Shown here: positions 23,221 through 34,800 of the stretch, piece by piece | Numbering within the stretch: the first letter of the stretch is position 1 | How the letters are laid out: each line of letters begins with the position of its first letter | Source: Geosiphon pyriformis | Lineage: Eukaryota > Glomeromycota > Glomeromycetes > Archaeosporales > Geosiphonaceae | Length of the DNA: 64,000 nucleotides | NCBI GenBank assembly: GCA_016748015.1 | Contig: JAAOMT010000577.1 | Coordinates: forward strand, 416,666 to 480,665 | Reading direction: 5' to 3' | Made by a program: the position numbers and the translations under genes | The notes under the pieces: generated by a model | Databases searched by the model: none | The model's input: the letters and a program-made list of their open reading frames with translations, nothing else | Told to the model about the DNA's origin: nothing

Positions 23221-26200
23221 GTTAGAAATTTGGGTTTTATGCATATCTGGTTCCCAAATTTTGAGACTGTAATTTTAATTGTTGCATGGAAAAGCTGGAG
23301 ATCAGTTGGTGAACAACCATCGCTAATCTCCAATTTTGAGTGATTCTTAATCTAGGGTTTTCTGATGTCATCTGAGCTGGGTTTGATGGTGGTGCTTAAA
23401 CTGTAAGTGTTTGATAAATTATTTGTGACTGTGGTGGTTGATATATTACTTATGACTATGATTGATAAACTGAAGGTTAATATATGGGTGGTTGATATAT
23501 TTGCTGCTGCGTCATAGGTAGGTAATTCTGTTAATATAGTTCTAAGTTTGGTTGGTAATCTAGAGTTTGAAACCAACAATCAGGGTTTTGATATTGATTT
23601 CCTAATTGTTAGTTGTTTATCTTTTTTCGACAGTTGAATTGCAGATGTTTTTATTTACCACAATAGTGGCAAGCATGCATTTTTTGTTACTACTGTGAAT
23701 TGATTAATGATGATAGACATAGTTAATTTTGGCAATGACTTGAGTTTTTTTGATTGTTGTGTTATTGTGAAGATTAATAAATTGCATAATTGTCAGCTAA
23801 GTATCTCTCAATTTTCTGATTGATCGAATCACCAAATTGCTTTAATTTGGAATCCAAGTTAGATAATTTATTTATTACTAAATTTATGGCTTGGACATAA
23901 TTAGCTTCTAACTCAGCTGATTCAAAATTTCTGGTACAAGTGACTGTGTTTTGTAGGTTAACTAAATATAGTGGCTGTATGTGTTACAAGATACTACTGT
24001 GTAATCTACAAATAAACAGATTCTGCAGTAAAATAATTAGCATTGATGGCTTGTATTTGGCACAGATTTTGATGAGAACTTTCCAAGTAAGTGGTGACTG
24101 CTTCAGTATTTCTCTATTTAATGGTGGTAAAAATGTTGGCCAAGTGATTAATGCTGTTGCTGTTACTAAAATATCTTAAAAATTCCAATTTAAATGTATC
24201 AAATGTTTGGAATTTCTGAGCTAGACTATGATACCATGAGTTGGTGGTATTACCAGACAAAATTAGAGATATTATTTAGCATGAAACTATCTTATAATTC
24301 CTATCATTAATTAGCATATATTATTATTTCAAATTATCACTTATTACATTAGCAAAAAATGTCCAAAATTATCATTTAATTAATAACCCAATTTGTACAC
24401 AACACAAATGTAACCTAATTGCGATGATCAATCATGCAATACCCCGAACTATGTAACATTCAAAAGTTTGCCAAAATTTATAAAAATTTGCCGAAATAAT
24501 TAATAGTTCACCAAAATATCTAATAAGTTCGCAGAAATAACTTGTAGTTTGCTGAAATGTATCTTTAGTTCAGCAAAATGGTAGAAAATAGCAAAGTTCA
24601 AGTTCATAGAATAGTGTTACGACAAGTTGTATAAAAGAAGAGCTTCTCTCTTCGAAAAAAAGTATCTTACTTTAGATTTTTTTCTTAAAAACTATTCCTA
24701 TACACACAAAAAGAAATAAATATCAAATAATTTGAAAAACCAAATTTTTTAATTATTGTACTTGGAAAAACCCCCAAAAACCCAACTAACATTTCGAAAT
24801 TGATTAGCTACCAATTTCAGTAAACTGTTAGTGACTCCAGGCCTGAATAGAAAATGTTTCTCTTGACAAAATTCTATTTCTTTTATATTTCTTTTATTTT
24901 CCTTTTCTTTTCTTATTACAATCATTAGGGTAGCCTACAGACAAGATTCCTGTAGAAGAGTTGACTTTCACAGCAAAGTAACTAAACATTTTAGTGAGCT
25001 TCCAGATGAGCAATTCCTGGGAAAGAATTGACGTTTACTACAACGTAATTACATAAAGTAACTGGCAAGGAATTGGCCATTCTATTTATAAGCCCAGCAG
25101 TTCAAATTATAGGAGATAATTTGAAAATAAATTCAGTTATTAGAGGTTCAACCACATCCAAAAAACATGAATTCACAGCAAATAAGTATCAACAACATTA
25201 CAGAAAAGAGACCAAAAACCTCCGGTAACAGCGGCATCCTAAAAAAAATAAGGGATTGCTTGAAGGGCTCTGGCATTATTCCAGTTATTGGCAGTAATGG
25301 CTTTGGTGATGTCATTAATCCATGTTTGGACATTGTCTTCTTTGCCAGAAAATTTTTCTAGCTTTGCAATGAATAGATATACTATTTGTGCAATTAATTG
25401 TTAGTGTAGTTGTTAAAATTGTTGTTGTGGCTGTTGAATCAGCTGCTGTGGTTGTTGAGGTGGTTAAAGTGGTTGTTGAATAGGTTGCTAAAGTGGCTGC
25501 TGTTGAATTGGTTCAATAGTCAGTGCAATTGGTGTCTGATCAATAACAATTACTGAAGATAAGTTTTGCTGATTAATTGTTTCGGAGTTTGGATTGTTTT
25601 GAATTTGCTGGGTTTGAATGTTCAGAGTTTCAACTTCCAGATTTTTTAGAATCAGGTTTTGGTAAGTAAATTTCTGATCCCTATTTTTTTTTTCTTCTGA
25701 TTTTGTTACTTCCCACAGACTCGCAGTTCTGAAATTTGGTTAAGGTAGCAGTAATTGAAATCCTAATGACATTGGTAATCATGATTTAAATCCTTCAAAA
25801 TATTTGCCATATGGTCCTAATAATTCTGCTTTTTTTTGTTTACTTTGAAATGGAAATCATCCAAAGATTGATGTTACATTTGATGCAGACACATTTGTTG
25901 AAAAGATATTAATGGCACTTTCTGGTATATAATAGTATGATGGATTGGTTAGTAATTCAACTCTGGTTTTCTTCCAAATGGGTGGTTGTATCTTTTTGGG
26001 TGTTACCACTGGTGTTTGCAATCTTTCTTTGCCTTTGTCTGCATAGATGATGGAGAATTGTTGTTGGGTGTACCTTTCAATGGTTTGATTAATTTTCCTA
26101 ATAATTGGTATAAAACTGTAGTTTCTTGGTAAGCTGGTATGTTAAAACAATTCTGTATAGAAATTTTTTCTTGCAGATTCAATGTTAACTGTTTTTTCTA

Positions 26201-26390
26201 AGCAGTCTGTGATTTTATTGTTAATGTAAAAGTTGAAGACTGATTTTGCTGGAAAATAGTTGTTGTTTAATTCTAACTGTTGGCTGTACTGTTAAAACAA
26301 GGATTTGGCAAATTCTAAATGGTTGGTTCTTATGATTTCTAATTCTGTTACTTTTGGATGATTGTTGTTGGTGCTGGTTCTCTGTAGGAT
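23221..26390 (-). pseudogene. Ty3-1 gag with CCHC zinc knuckle, degenerate and interrupted
   Basis: The knuckle near 23,628-23,672 reads ACHYCGK, a stop, then KHLQFNC, which fits C-x2-C-x4-H-x4-C with one codon mutated. Upstream is the capsid-like part, including a Gln/Pro-rich low-complexity tract at about 25,395-25,520 and pieces in the frame 26,412-26,221. A solo LTR splits gag at 24,248-25,230. Gag would form the virus-like particle and bind RNA. Alignment with Ty3-2 gag (39,549-39,660) across the solo LTR shows that the coding sequence is continuous without it. Confidence 0.7.
24248..25230 (+). repeat. Solo LTR of the Ty3-3 family, inserted in Ty3-1 gag
   Basis: The reverse complement of this segment matches the Ty3-3 LTRs (46,448-47,403 and 55,347-56,316) over its whole length. 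It includes the stretch around 24,950-25,130 that mirrors 46,530-46,730. It ends CCGGTAACA; its start TATTACCAG is a decayed TGTTACCAG. The flanking 4-base duplication is GTGG (24,244-24,247) and GCGG (25,231-25,234). No internal element sequence is left, so it arose by LTR-LTR recombination. It keeps more CpGs than its surroundings. Confidence 0.9.
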
Positions 26391-26400
26391 TATACTTTAC

Positions 26401-26413
26401 AAGGAGCACCAAA
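26401..26413 (-). other. Ty3-1 primer-binding site
   Basis: Immediately inside the 5' LTR the minus strand reads TTTGGTGCTCCTT. The core TTGGTGCTC is the perfect complement of GAGCACCAA within the same LTR (plus-strand TTGGTGCTC at 26,463-26,471). This fits a self-primed start of cDNA synthesis. A tRNA primer ending GAGCACCA is the alternative. Confidence 0.65.
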
Positions 26414-27279
26414 TGTTACAGATGATTATTTGGAGTCTCAAATCAAATAACAGATCCATAACTTGGTGCTCAATTGATATATTGATGTTAATCTCTGAAG
26501 GTTGTTTTATATCTGAAGGTTTTTGTTGGTTAAGTCTTTTGTATAATGGACAAAGAGTTATTTGTTGTTTTTTCAGTAGTCTCCCAGAATTACAATTCTG
26601 TCAAATTTTTTTCTCAGTGTAATAGCTGGTAATTTGACAGAGATGTCTTTCTGGTAAGTTATTCTTAAATTCTCAATGTTATATTCTTCCTTTGGGGTCT
26701 TTTACCAGGCTACCCTTGATGTCAATAATTTAGCAGTTTTCTCTTTAATTAATTAGTAAACAAAAGAAATACAAAAGAAAATACAAATAAAATAAAAAAA
26801 TAAGAAAATAAGCCAAGGTGATTTGCACATTAGTATCTTATTAATAGCCATAATCAAGAGCTATTGTTTCTATATGGTTAAGTATCAATTACTATCAACA
26901 TAAAGTGTTAATAGTGGAGAGTAGATTGAGATAATGAATAATAATTTTATTAATATTTGTAAATAGAAGATTGCTTAAATCAAATCTAAACTGAGAAATC
27001 TGTCTTTTCTATTTCTAATACTATCAATATATATACATAATTGAGATTCTTCAATTCCTCAATTTTTTACACCAGGAATCTTGGGATTTTTGGAATCTTA
27101 CAATTCTTTTGAGAAGAATCCTGGGATTCTAAAATCCTGCAATTTCTTGTATGAAAATTCTGAAATTTCTGGAATCCTGCAATTTCTTTGAAAGAAATCC
27201 TAGAATTCCACATTTACTATGGCTACTTTTAATTGGCTAATTTATATGCTGATATACTTCCTATATTCTATAAGTAACA
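26414..27279 (-). repeat. Ty3-1 5' LTR
   Basis: This 866-base LTR has TGTTACAG and GTAACA termini. It contains the PBS-complementary segment, the A-rich tract (26,755-26,810), the inverted repeat ACTATCAACA...(about 26,890-26,917), and the GGAATC/GCAATTTC repeat block (about 27,075-27,210). It differs from the 3' LTR by scattered transitions, so the insertion is not recent. Confidence 0.9.
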
Positions 27280-27283
27280 CCAT

Positions 27284-28160
27284 GGATATGCTAAAAGATA
27301 TAATCATTGCTATAGTAACTGAATATGATGAAATAATATCAATTCAATTACAATTGGTTGGGCTGTGGCAGAAGACTATAGTAGAATTCACCAACTTGGT
27401 TCAGACTAATTATTTAGCAGTAAAATAGTTATTCTTAATCAGAAAAAATTTGGTGTGTGTGGCCAAAGCCATGGGAGATCAAAATGTTTGGGCATCAAGG
27501 GATCAGTTTAGAGTGCTTCTGTTTATTTTACTAATAAGAACAACTGCACAAGATCTTGGGACTCTTTTAGAGAGGGCTGATAAGAAAACTTGCTTCATTA
27601 ATTATTTATTAAAAACTGGCAATAGAATCTGCAGTACTGTAGTTTGTTTTAAATCTGATAAGGCATTAGAGTCTGCATTCTATACAGAGCCAATTTTTGG
27701 CAGTATTAAACTCTCTTGGATAAGGATAGATCTGGTGTAGTGTAAAAAGTGTGGAAGGTTTGGTTATTCTACTTTGGAATGTGATGTACCAATTGCATCT
27801 ACTTTTAAGTCTTTAAAAATATTTAAAAAAGTTGCTTTAAATGAACATTGTTTTCAGTTGGCAAAGTTGTACATGAAGAAAAGTGTTTCTATTTCCTGGC
27901 CTGCTGCCTTTGATGACAAATCTTGGGCACAGGTAGTCTTGTTTGCTTCTTATTCTGGTGGTTCTGGTTTAGGTCTTGTTTCATCTTTCTCTGGTATCCC
28001 TTATGTTGAAAAGAGTTTGTCTGTTAATCAACTTGACTCATCTATTTGTGCTTGCTTGAATTCTTTGGAATGTTCCTTGGAGTTGTTGGCAGATCAGATG
28101 TCTGGTATTGTATATAAATTAAACAGTATAAATCTGGTGCCTTTGGTAACTGTCTCTTAA
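27284..28160 (+). pseudogene. LINE-C ORF1, C-terminal half with zinc knuckle
   Basis: Frame 27,284-27,428 begins MDMLKDIIIAIVTEYDEIIS and aligns with 59,860-59,990 of LINE-E, which proves continuity across Ty3-1. The frame 27,450-27,740 follows after a stop. A CCHC-type knuckle at 27,741-27,782 reads CKKCGRFGYSTLEC, where the expected His is Tyr (CAT to TAT). The last 128 residues (27,774-28,160) end in a Leu-rich segment and a clean stop. The protein would bind element RNA, but stops between pieces make it non-functional. Confidence 0.75.
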
Positions 28161-28464
28161 AGTCTTTTTTTTATTGTATCTATTTTAGCAGAAACAAATT
28201 CGAATGTAAATATGGTTTTGGATGATCCACCTATTTTTCCTGTTATTCTTTTTTTGATTGTGGATAATACAGTTTTGGATTTAGGTCTTAGTAGATCTAA
28301 GATTTTTATTACTAAAATAGGTGGATTGAAATTTAAAATGATTACCTTGGAGATTTCTATTGATATAGTCTTGGCAAGATTAGATTAATTGTATGCTAGT
28401 TTGGACTCTTCTGCATTTTTTTTTTCTCAATAAGTGATTTTATCTGAAAGATAGTTATATATAA

Positions 28465-31400
28465 TGTTAGGGTTTAAACAATTTGGCTAAACAAGAGGAT
28501 GTTATTAAGTGGCACATAAATTTATGCAACTCAATCTCTATTTTCATTGAAACAAAGCTTAAAAATTGTGTTAAGTCTTGGCTTAAAAACAAGTTTTCTG
28601 GTTTGAGGATCTTTAGCTCTGGATTAGATTCTGGCCATTTGGGCTTAGAAGTTGTGATAATTTTAAATGAAGATTTTGCTTATCATGTATGCAAAGTTTC
28701 TGAAGTTTCTGGGCATCTTATTTCTATTTGTTTTATTTTTTTGGCAAAATTTCTGTCTCAATTTTGGGTTTGTATGCTAGTGCCTCAGTCAATATGAGAT
28801 TCAACCAGGCTTTTGCTATCAATTTATTTATTGTCTTAGCAATAAATTCAGCTTTTATGTTATACTTTAACAAAAATAGGATGAGATGTTGTACAAGTTT
28901 TAAAAGATGTTCAGAATTGGAATTACACAATACATTTTCAAGCAGTTTTATTTCTAGACTTCTAACATGATGCAATACTTAAAGAGTAAAAAAAACTATT
29001 GATTTCATTTTTATGAGTGAACATCTTTTAGCTGTTGTGTTTAGTGAGTGTATATATAGTGTTTATGAACATTTTGATACTGATTATTTGGTTGTTTCTG
29101 TTTTTGTGGGTTTAGATGACATTCTAAACAAGTGTTTGGCTATGTTGTGTAAACTTGCTAACAAAGACCTTTGAAAATTCAAGTTCAAAGACTTGGATAA
29201 TACTAAATGGGTACACTTTAAGAATTGTATATTTGCTAAAATGTTATTGTTGTTAAGTGATTTCACTGCCACTAAAAAGCATGATAACTTGGATTCTATG
29301 TGGAGATTGTTGAATGTAGTAATAACTGATTTGGTGGATTTTGTTTTCTTTAAATATTGATACAATATTTTTGATTGCTCCAGAAACAAACATTTTTTTA
29401 GGTTTTATAGACTTAAATTATTGATTGCTAAGTTGATCAAAGCATTAAGCTTAAGCAACAGTTCAAGATTTACCCAACTGATTAAAATGTGGTTAGTTAT
29501 TAACAGTAAGAAGTCCTCTAAGATTTCCAGTTTAATTGGTAATTGTGCTAATTCTGTAGATGTTTTCAAACAATTGTCAATGGCCAAAAAATTTTATCAT
29601 AGGGCTAAGTATAGAGAATTTGAGTTAGCTAAAAGTGTTTCTATCAACAAAGCTATCAAGAAGTACATGGATGATTTTGTTTCAAGAAAAAAAAAAATGA
29701 TTAATAGTATTCTGGATCATTCTTTTTGTAAGGTTGTTCTTGATTACTTAATGATAGGTGAAAATCTAATTTTAAAACTGGCTAAAGTAAAACTCAAAGT
29801 TGATAAAATAATGGTTAATTAGACAAGAAAGCATATGATTCCTGTAATCATGCTTAATTTGTGGTCTTGTCAGTATGCTTCTTTGGGCTATGTAAAAAAT
29901 AACACTTTCTCTAATGTAATGAATAAGATCAATTTGACTGATTTGGATATGGTCATTAAGATTTTACTTAATGATAAAGCTGCTGAACTTTTAAATATAT
30001 TAAATGAACTTTGAAAGCATTGTGATAATATAGTAATGGGTTGTCTTTTGGACTTGCTGAATGCTTGTTTTGTGTATGGTAATGTTCTAACTTCTTGAAA
30101 CTGTGTCTGGATTTCAATGATCTCCAAGCTCTATGATTAAAACAGAGCATTTTATTAATACATAACCAATTGCTTTAATTGAAATTGTTCATAAAATTTT
30201 GTCAAAAATTCTGTCAGACCACATATCTTCAATTTGCAATGATTTTAATGTTCTTAGAAGTGACAATTTTTTAGTCCTGAAAAGCACATCAACTCAATCA
30301 CCTGTGTTTGTTATTGGTTTGATAATGGAGAATGTTATTAAGAAAAAAAGAGAACTCTGATTGGTTTTACAAGATATATGTAAGATTTAGAATTTTGTGG
30401 AGTGGTATCATTTAGAAGCTATATTAAAATATGTAGCAAATTTATTGGGTTTTTCAAAAATATTTACTTGAACAAAACCAACAGAGTTATGACTAATTTT
30501 GGGCTCTCAGATGGCTATAGAGTTTTAGATGGGCTTAACCAGAGTGAAGTGTTTTCTCTATTTTTCTGGAAGATTTTTTATGATCTTCTTTTATGTAAAA
30601 TCAAAAAGCATAAATGTTTGTATAAATACAAAATCAACTTGAGATTTGTTGTGAAATCTGGTAAAATAGAATCACAAACTGAGATGATATTTCATTTTGT
30701 TGCTAAAGCTTTTGTGGACAACACAATTTGGATGGACAGCAGTTAGGTTACCACTCAATACATCCTAAACATAACCAGTAAATTTTTTGCTCTAAATGAT
30801 ATTTTTATAAATACAAAAAAAACTATTGCCATTTTTATCAATTAAAGGGTCAAAAATATTTTTTTGTCTATTAATGATTTGCCAATTGCTGTGGCTAAAA
30901 AAAATAAATCTTATCAGTACTTAGGTATTTTTTTGTCAACAGAAAGGCTTTTAAAACCAAGTTTGATTAAGGCATATTTTAATGTGCATTTTTTTTCAAA
31001 CATGGTTCTATACAAGACTATCTCTGATAAGCAATTTTGTTATCTGGTTTCATTTGTTTTGTAATTCATTATCAGCTATAAAAAGCAATTTAGTTTTATT
31101 CTTGACAATGTTTGCTCTAAGTGAGATGCTGTGATTAGAAAAGACTTGAAAATCAAGACATATCTTCTTTGCAATTTTTTTATAATTGTTTTGTCACACC
31201 TTTTTTTGTATAATGTCAAAACATTTAACCAGATATAAGTTGAGATTAAGTCATTGTTTGTTATTAGTTTTGTGAATGCTCTTAGTATTTTGAGATAACT
31301 TTTCATTTATTGGTGTTTGGATTTGTATGTCACCAATTGGTTACCTGTTTATCTATTGTGTTGTTCTATTAGATTGCAAGTTGATCCTAAGGATAATTTT

Positions 31401-32030
31401 TTAGCTGGAATTGTGAAAATTTTTTTATTTTGTGGTTTGTCTTTTTCTAATCTACTGAATGCTTTTTGTTACTCTGATGAAATGCCAATTTCTGAAGTTT
31501 TTGAAAGTGGTGTTTTCTTTGAAATTACCCATTCTTTGAAGTGGTATGGAATTGCTTTTATTAAACAACTGTTGAACAGAAAGGGTGTCTATTTTAATTG
31601 GAAGTGTTTCAGACATTGGAAACATCTGGATCCATGTGGCCCAGTTTTGACATGATTTAGTTTAGTAGTTTATTTTTTGGATGCCAGATTGCCTGTAGTT
31701 AACTTTGCACCATTTCTGTCTAATAACTAATCCATCAACTCTGTTATCATTAACTCTATTGGCAGAGCTAGTGCCAGTTTTTTGGATTCTGGTTCAGTTT
31801 CTTTTGATGTTTACACAAATAGTTCTGTAAAGCATTTTGGTTCTAATTCTGTTGTTGCTGAGGCTGCAGCTTTTTTTCTTAATGTTAACATTGGTGTTAA
31901 AGCATGTGTTTATGGTATTATGTTATCTATTTTGGCTGAACTTAAGGCTATTGCTCTTGCACTTGCTTGCATTCCTTTGGAAAGTAGTGTTGTCATTTAC
32001 TCTGATAGTCAAGCTGCTATTTCTGCATGT
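28465..32030 (+). pseudogene. LINE-C ORF2 (APE endonuclease, RT, RNase H), truncated
   Basis: The endonuclease domain starts near 28,483 (IKWHINLCNSISIFIETKLK; the conserved E-T-K is present) and ends near 29,100, where the catalytic-type D-H reads D-Y (HFDTDY, His to Tyr at 29,085). The RT domain lies at about 29,900-31,070, with NFGLSDGYRVLDGLNQSEVF and the catalytic box AFVDNTIW at 30,708-30,731 (second Asp to Asn). A region with SYQYLGIFLSTERL follows. RNase H begins near 31,780 (VYTNSSVKHFG) and runs through AELKAIALALACIP and YSDSQAAISAC up to the break. The C-terminal tail resumes at 58,873, so about 250 residues are missing. Confidence 0.85.
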
Positions 32031-32878
32031 TGTTACAAGTAATTATTTGGGGTCTCAAGTTAAATAACAAACTCATAATTTGGTGCTTAATTGATTTAAT
32101 GACATAGATCTTTGATGGTTTTGATGATCTGAAAGTTTTGATTGAATTTTTTGTATAATAGACAGAAATTCAATGATAATGTTGCCATTGTTAGTAAGTT
32201 GTTTTCCCAATTTTTTTCTTCAGCTGGATGCTTTTTTAGTAAACTATCTATTAATATCTATATAATATTACTCTTTTTTTGGGTCTTTTACTAAACTATC
32301 CATGACATTAATAATTCAGCACTTAATCCTTAATGAATTAGTAACACAACAAAATAAAATAAAAAAAATAAAAGAGATAAAAAAAAGATAAAAAAAATAA
32401 GCCAAGACAATTGCAAGTAAATATTCTATCAATAGCTGTGATCAAGAGCTATTGTTCCAGTGTGGTTAAGTATCAATTACTATCAACATAAAGTGTTGAT
32501 AGTGGAATGTGAATTTAAATAAATAAATAATTATTTATTGATATTTGTGATTTGGAAGATTGCTTAAATTAAATTTCAACTAAGAAGTCTTGGTAATAAT
32601 TCTGTCTTTTTTGCTTCTAATACTCTTGTTATATATACATAATTTAGGTTCTATAAGATTGCTCACATTCCCAAACAATGTGTTATGATTTTTTGAGCAA
32701 TGTGTCCTAATTTTTTAACATTGCTCTATATTGTTGAACAATATGCCTTAATTTTTAACATTGTTCCATATTGCTTGAGCAATGTGTTCACATGCTCACT
32801 ACTATTCTCTTATTGGTCTATCTGTTTTTTTCTACTATTTTTTTTCTATGTTTTTTCTATGAGTAACATTATCTCCTC
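32031..32878 (-). repeat. Ty3-2 left (3') LTR, CAATGTG-repeat variant
   Basis: It starts TGTTACAAG and ends GAGTAACA. The outer parts match the other Ty3-1/2 LTRs, but the centre (about 32,655-32,800) holds short palindromic units such as ATATTGTTGAACAATAT (32,728-32,744) and ATTGCTTGAGCAAT (32,770-32,783), not the GGAATTC-type repeats. Two hairpins are perfect here: AATAGCT/AGCTATT (32,431-32,453) and ACTATCAACA/TGTTGATAGT (32,479-32,503). The polypurine tract follows at 32,879-32,893 (minus-strand AAAAAGAGGAGATAA). Confidence 0.88.
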
Positions 32879-32893
32879 TTTTTAATATTAAGC

Positions 32894-34800
32894 TTCATCA
32901 AAATTTTTACTTTAAATTAGATCTAATACTTTTTTTTCTAATACTGTTTGTTCAACTTTGTTTTTTATATTTTCGATTTGTGTATTGTTTATTTTTTCTT
33001 ATTGGTTAATGATAATTGTCTCTATATTAGAGTGTAACAATATTTTTAAGTAGTTTTGAAATATTATGTGTAGTCAATAGATTGCTTTAATGTGTAGTGT
33101 TAGATTTGTTTTCTTTCTAATAATGTTTTTAATGTTATGTATTATTTTTTGGTTGAATATCTTTTTGAATTTATCAAGATATAACTTTTGAATATCTAAC
33201 TTTTGTCCTAACTAATAGTAGCAGTATGGTATTGGAAGTTGTTTTGTTCATTGCTTTTAATTTTCTTTTAATAGTTCTTCTGTTGGCACCATGATAGATA
33301 TTTTCCCAAAAGTTTTTTTTACTTTCTCTACTATTTTATCTGACCAGTTTATTGATTGTTTTTGTGATCACTAATATGGTGTACTTTTTTTTTGTTTGGT
33401 TTCAGATCTTGTAGAATCTCATCTGGTTGGACTAGTATTTTCTATACTTCTAATTGTAAAATATTACTGGTAGATAGTAATACTATATGGTAATATGGTT
33501 TCAATTAATCACTATGTGCTGCTTTGATTAAAATTTTGTTGTTTAACTTTAATTTATAAGCTCTATTTTTAAGAATTTTTTCTATGTGAAATGATCTGTC
33601 CCATTTGGGATCAAATTTTCTACTCCATTGTTTTTCCACTTTGGTATAATGTAAAAGTACTTTGTCTCCAATCCTGAATTCGATTGGTTTATCTGGTAGT
33701 TGGTTATCATGTTTTTTTTTTTGTTTTTTTTGTAACTTTTGGATGTTATCAGCTGTTTTTTGTCATTTGTTTTCTAGAGTTTCCATTAAGTCATATGTTT
33801 TTCTTAGCAATGTTTCCTGTAAATTGTCTTTAGTTATTGGTTTTGTTGGATAAGTGTTGACTTTTATTTCAACTGGTAATGTCACTGTTCTACCATATAC
33901 TAATTCAAATGATGTTGCTTATGTAGTGTCTTGCTTCATTGTCCGGTAAGTGAATAATACTGATGATATAAACAAATCTTATTTATCTTGGTTTTTTTGA
34001 CTGATCTTGGTGATTGCTTCACACAATGTTTTGTTAAATTTTTTAACTAGTCTATTGGTTTGTGGATGATATGGTGATGATAATGGTCTTTTTATCCCAA
34101 ATTTTTGACTTAATTCTGCCAATATTTTATTTACAAAGTGAGTTCTTTGATCTAATAATAGTTCTTTTAAACATCTATGTCGACAGATCAAATCTTAATG
34201 AAAAAATTTAACAACAAATTTTGCATCTACTCTTTGAATGGCTTTTGCTTCTGGCTATTTTGTGAGATAATCCATGACTACTGCAATATATCTGTTGTCT
34301 CTACTGGTTATGGTTAATAGTTTGACTAAGTCAATTCTGATGTGATCAAATAATTGTTCCACTTTGATTGGTCTCAATGGTTCACTGGATTTTGCTCTTC
34401 CTCTTCTTTAACAAGCATCACAATTTTGAACATATTAGATGATGTTTAGATACATTGATGACCAATAGTATCTTTTTCTGATTCTTTTTATGGTTGTTTT
34501 TTTATAAAAATGTTCTGTTGTTGGATCTGAGTGTATGTTGAACAATATTGTTTTTTTCTCTGGTTCTGTAATTACTCTGGTTGGTTGATCTGGACTTTTT
34601 CTGTTTTTCCAGTAAAGTATATTTTGATGATTGATAAAATATTTTGATTGTTGTTTTATGTTGTTTTGTTCTTTTTAAGATAATTTCTCCTTAAACAATT
34701 GGGTATTTATATAATATTGGAGTTGTTGATATTTTTGTATATTCATCTTTTGTTATATTTTTTGTTGACTTGTTCTGGTTTTTCTATATTTTTGAGTTGA
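32894..34800 (-). pseudogene. Ty3-2 integrase, degenerate
   Basis: The catalytic core is readable at 34,191-33,979: LLLDQRTHFVNKILAELSQ keeps the second catalytic Asp, while TNRLVKKFNKTL shows Lys where the family has the catalytic Glu. The zinc-binding region lies around 34,400-34,560. The post-core region (about 33,600-33,960) parallels 18,115-18,489 of Ty3-1. From 32,894 to about 33,400 the C-terminal tail is too broken to read. Loss of the Glu means that no strand transfer could occur. Confidence 0.75.

Larger units (their letters stand above)
16318..27279 (-). mobile_element. Ty3-1, near-complete Ty3/gypsy element with dUTPase
   Basis: The element is bounded by LTRs 16,318-17,197 (3' LTR) and 26,414-27,279 (5' LTR). 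Both start TGTTACAG and end GTAACA on the plus strand. A 4-base target duplication flanks it in LINE-C ORF1. Internal order on the minus strand is PBS, gag, protease, Cys-rich insert, dUTPase, RT, RNase H, integrase, polypurine tract. It is about 10.96 kb, of which about 1 kb is a later solo LTR. The RT catalytic box still reads IDD, unlike the other elements, but stops interrupt pol many times. Confidence 0.9.
27280..32030 (+). mobile_element. LINE-C, part 2 of 3
   Basis: This is the continuation of LINE-C after Ty3-1. It carries the C-terminal half of ORF1 and most of ORF2 and is cut inside the RNase H domain at 32,030 by the left LTR of Ty3-2. It is the best-preserved LINE sequence in the window. 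Confidence 0.85.

Noticed and set aside
25148-25361. Opposed ORFs of about 60 residues (25,148-25,333 minus and 25,167-25,361 plus) as a small gene.
   Set aside because: They straddle the end of the solo LTR and the resumed gag sequence and have no independent support.
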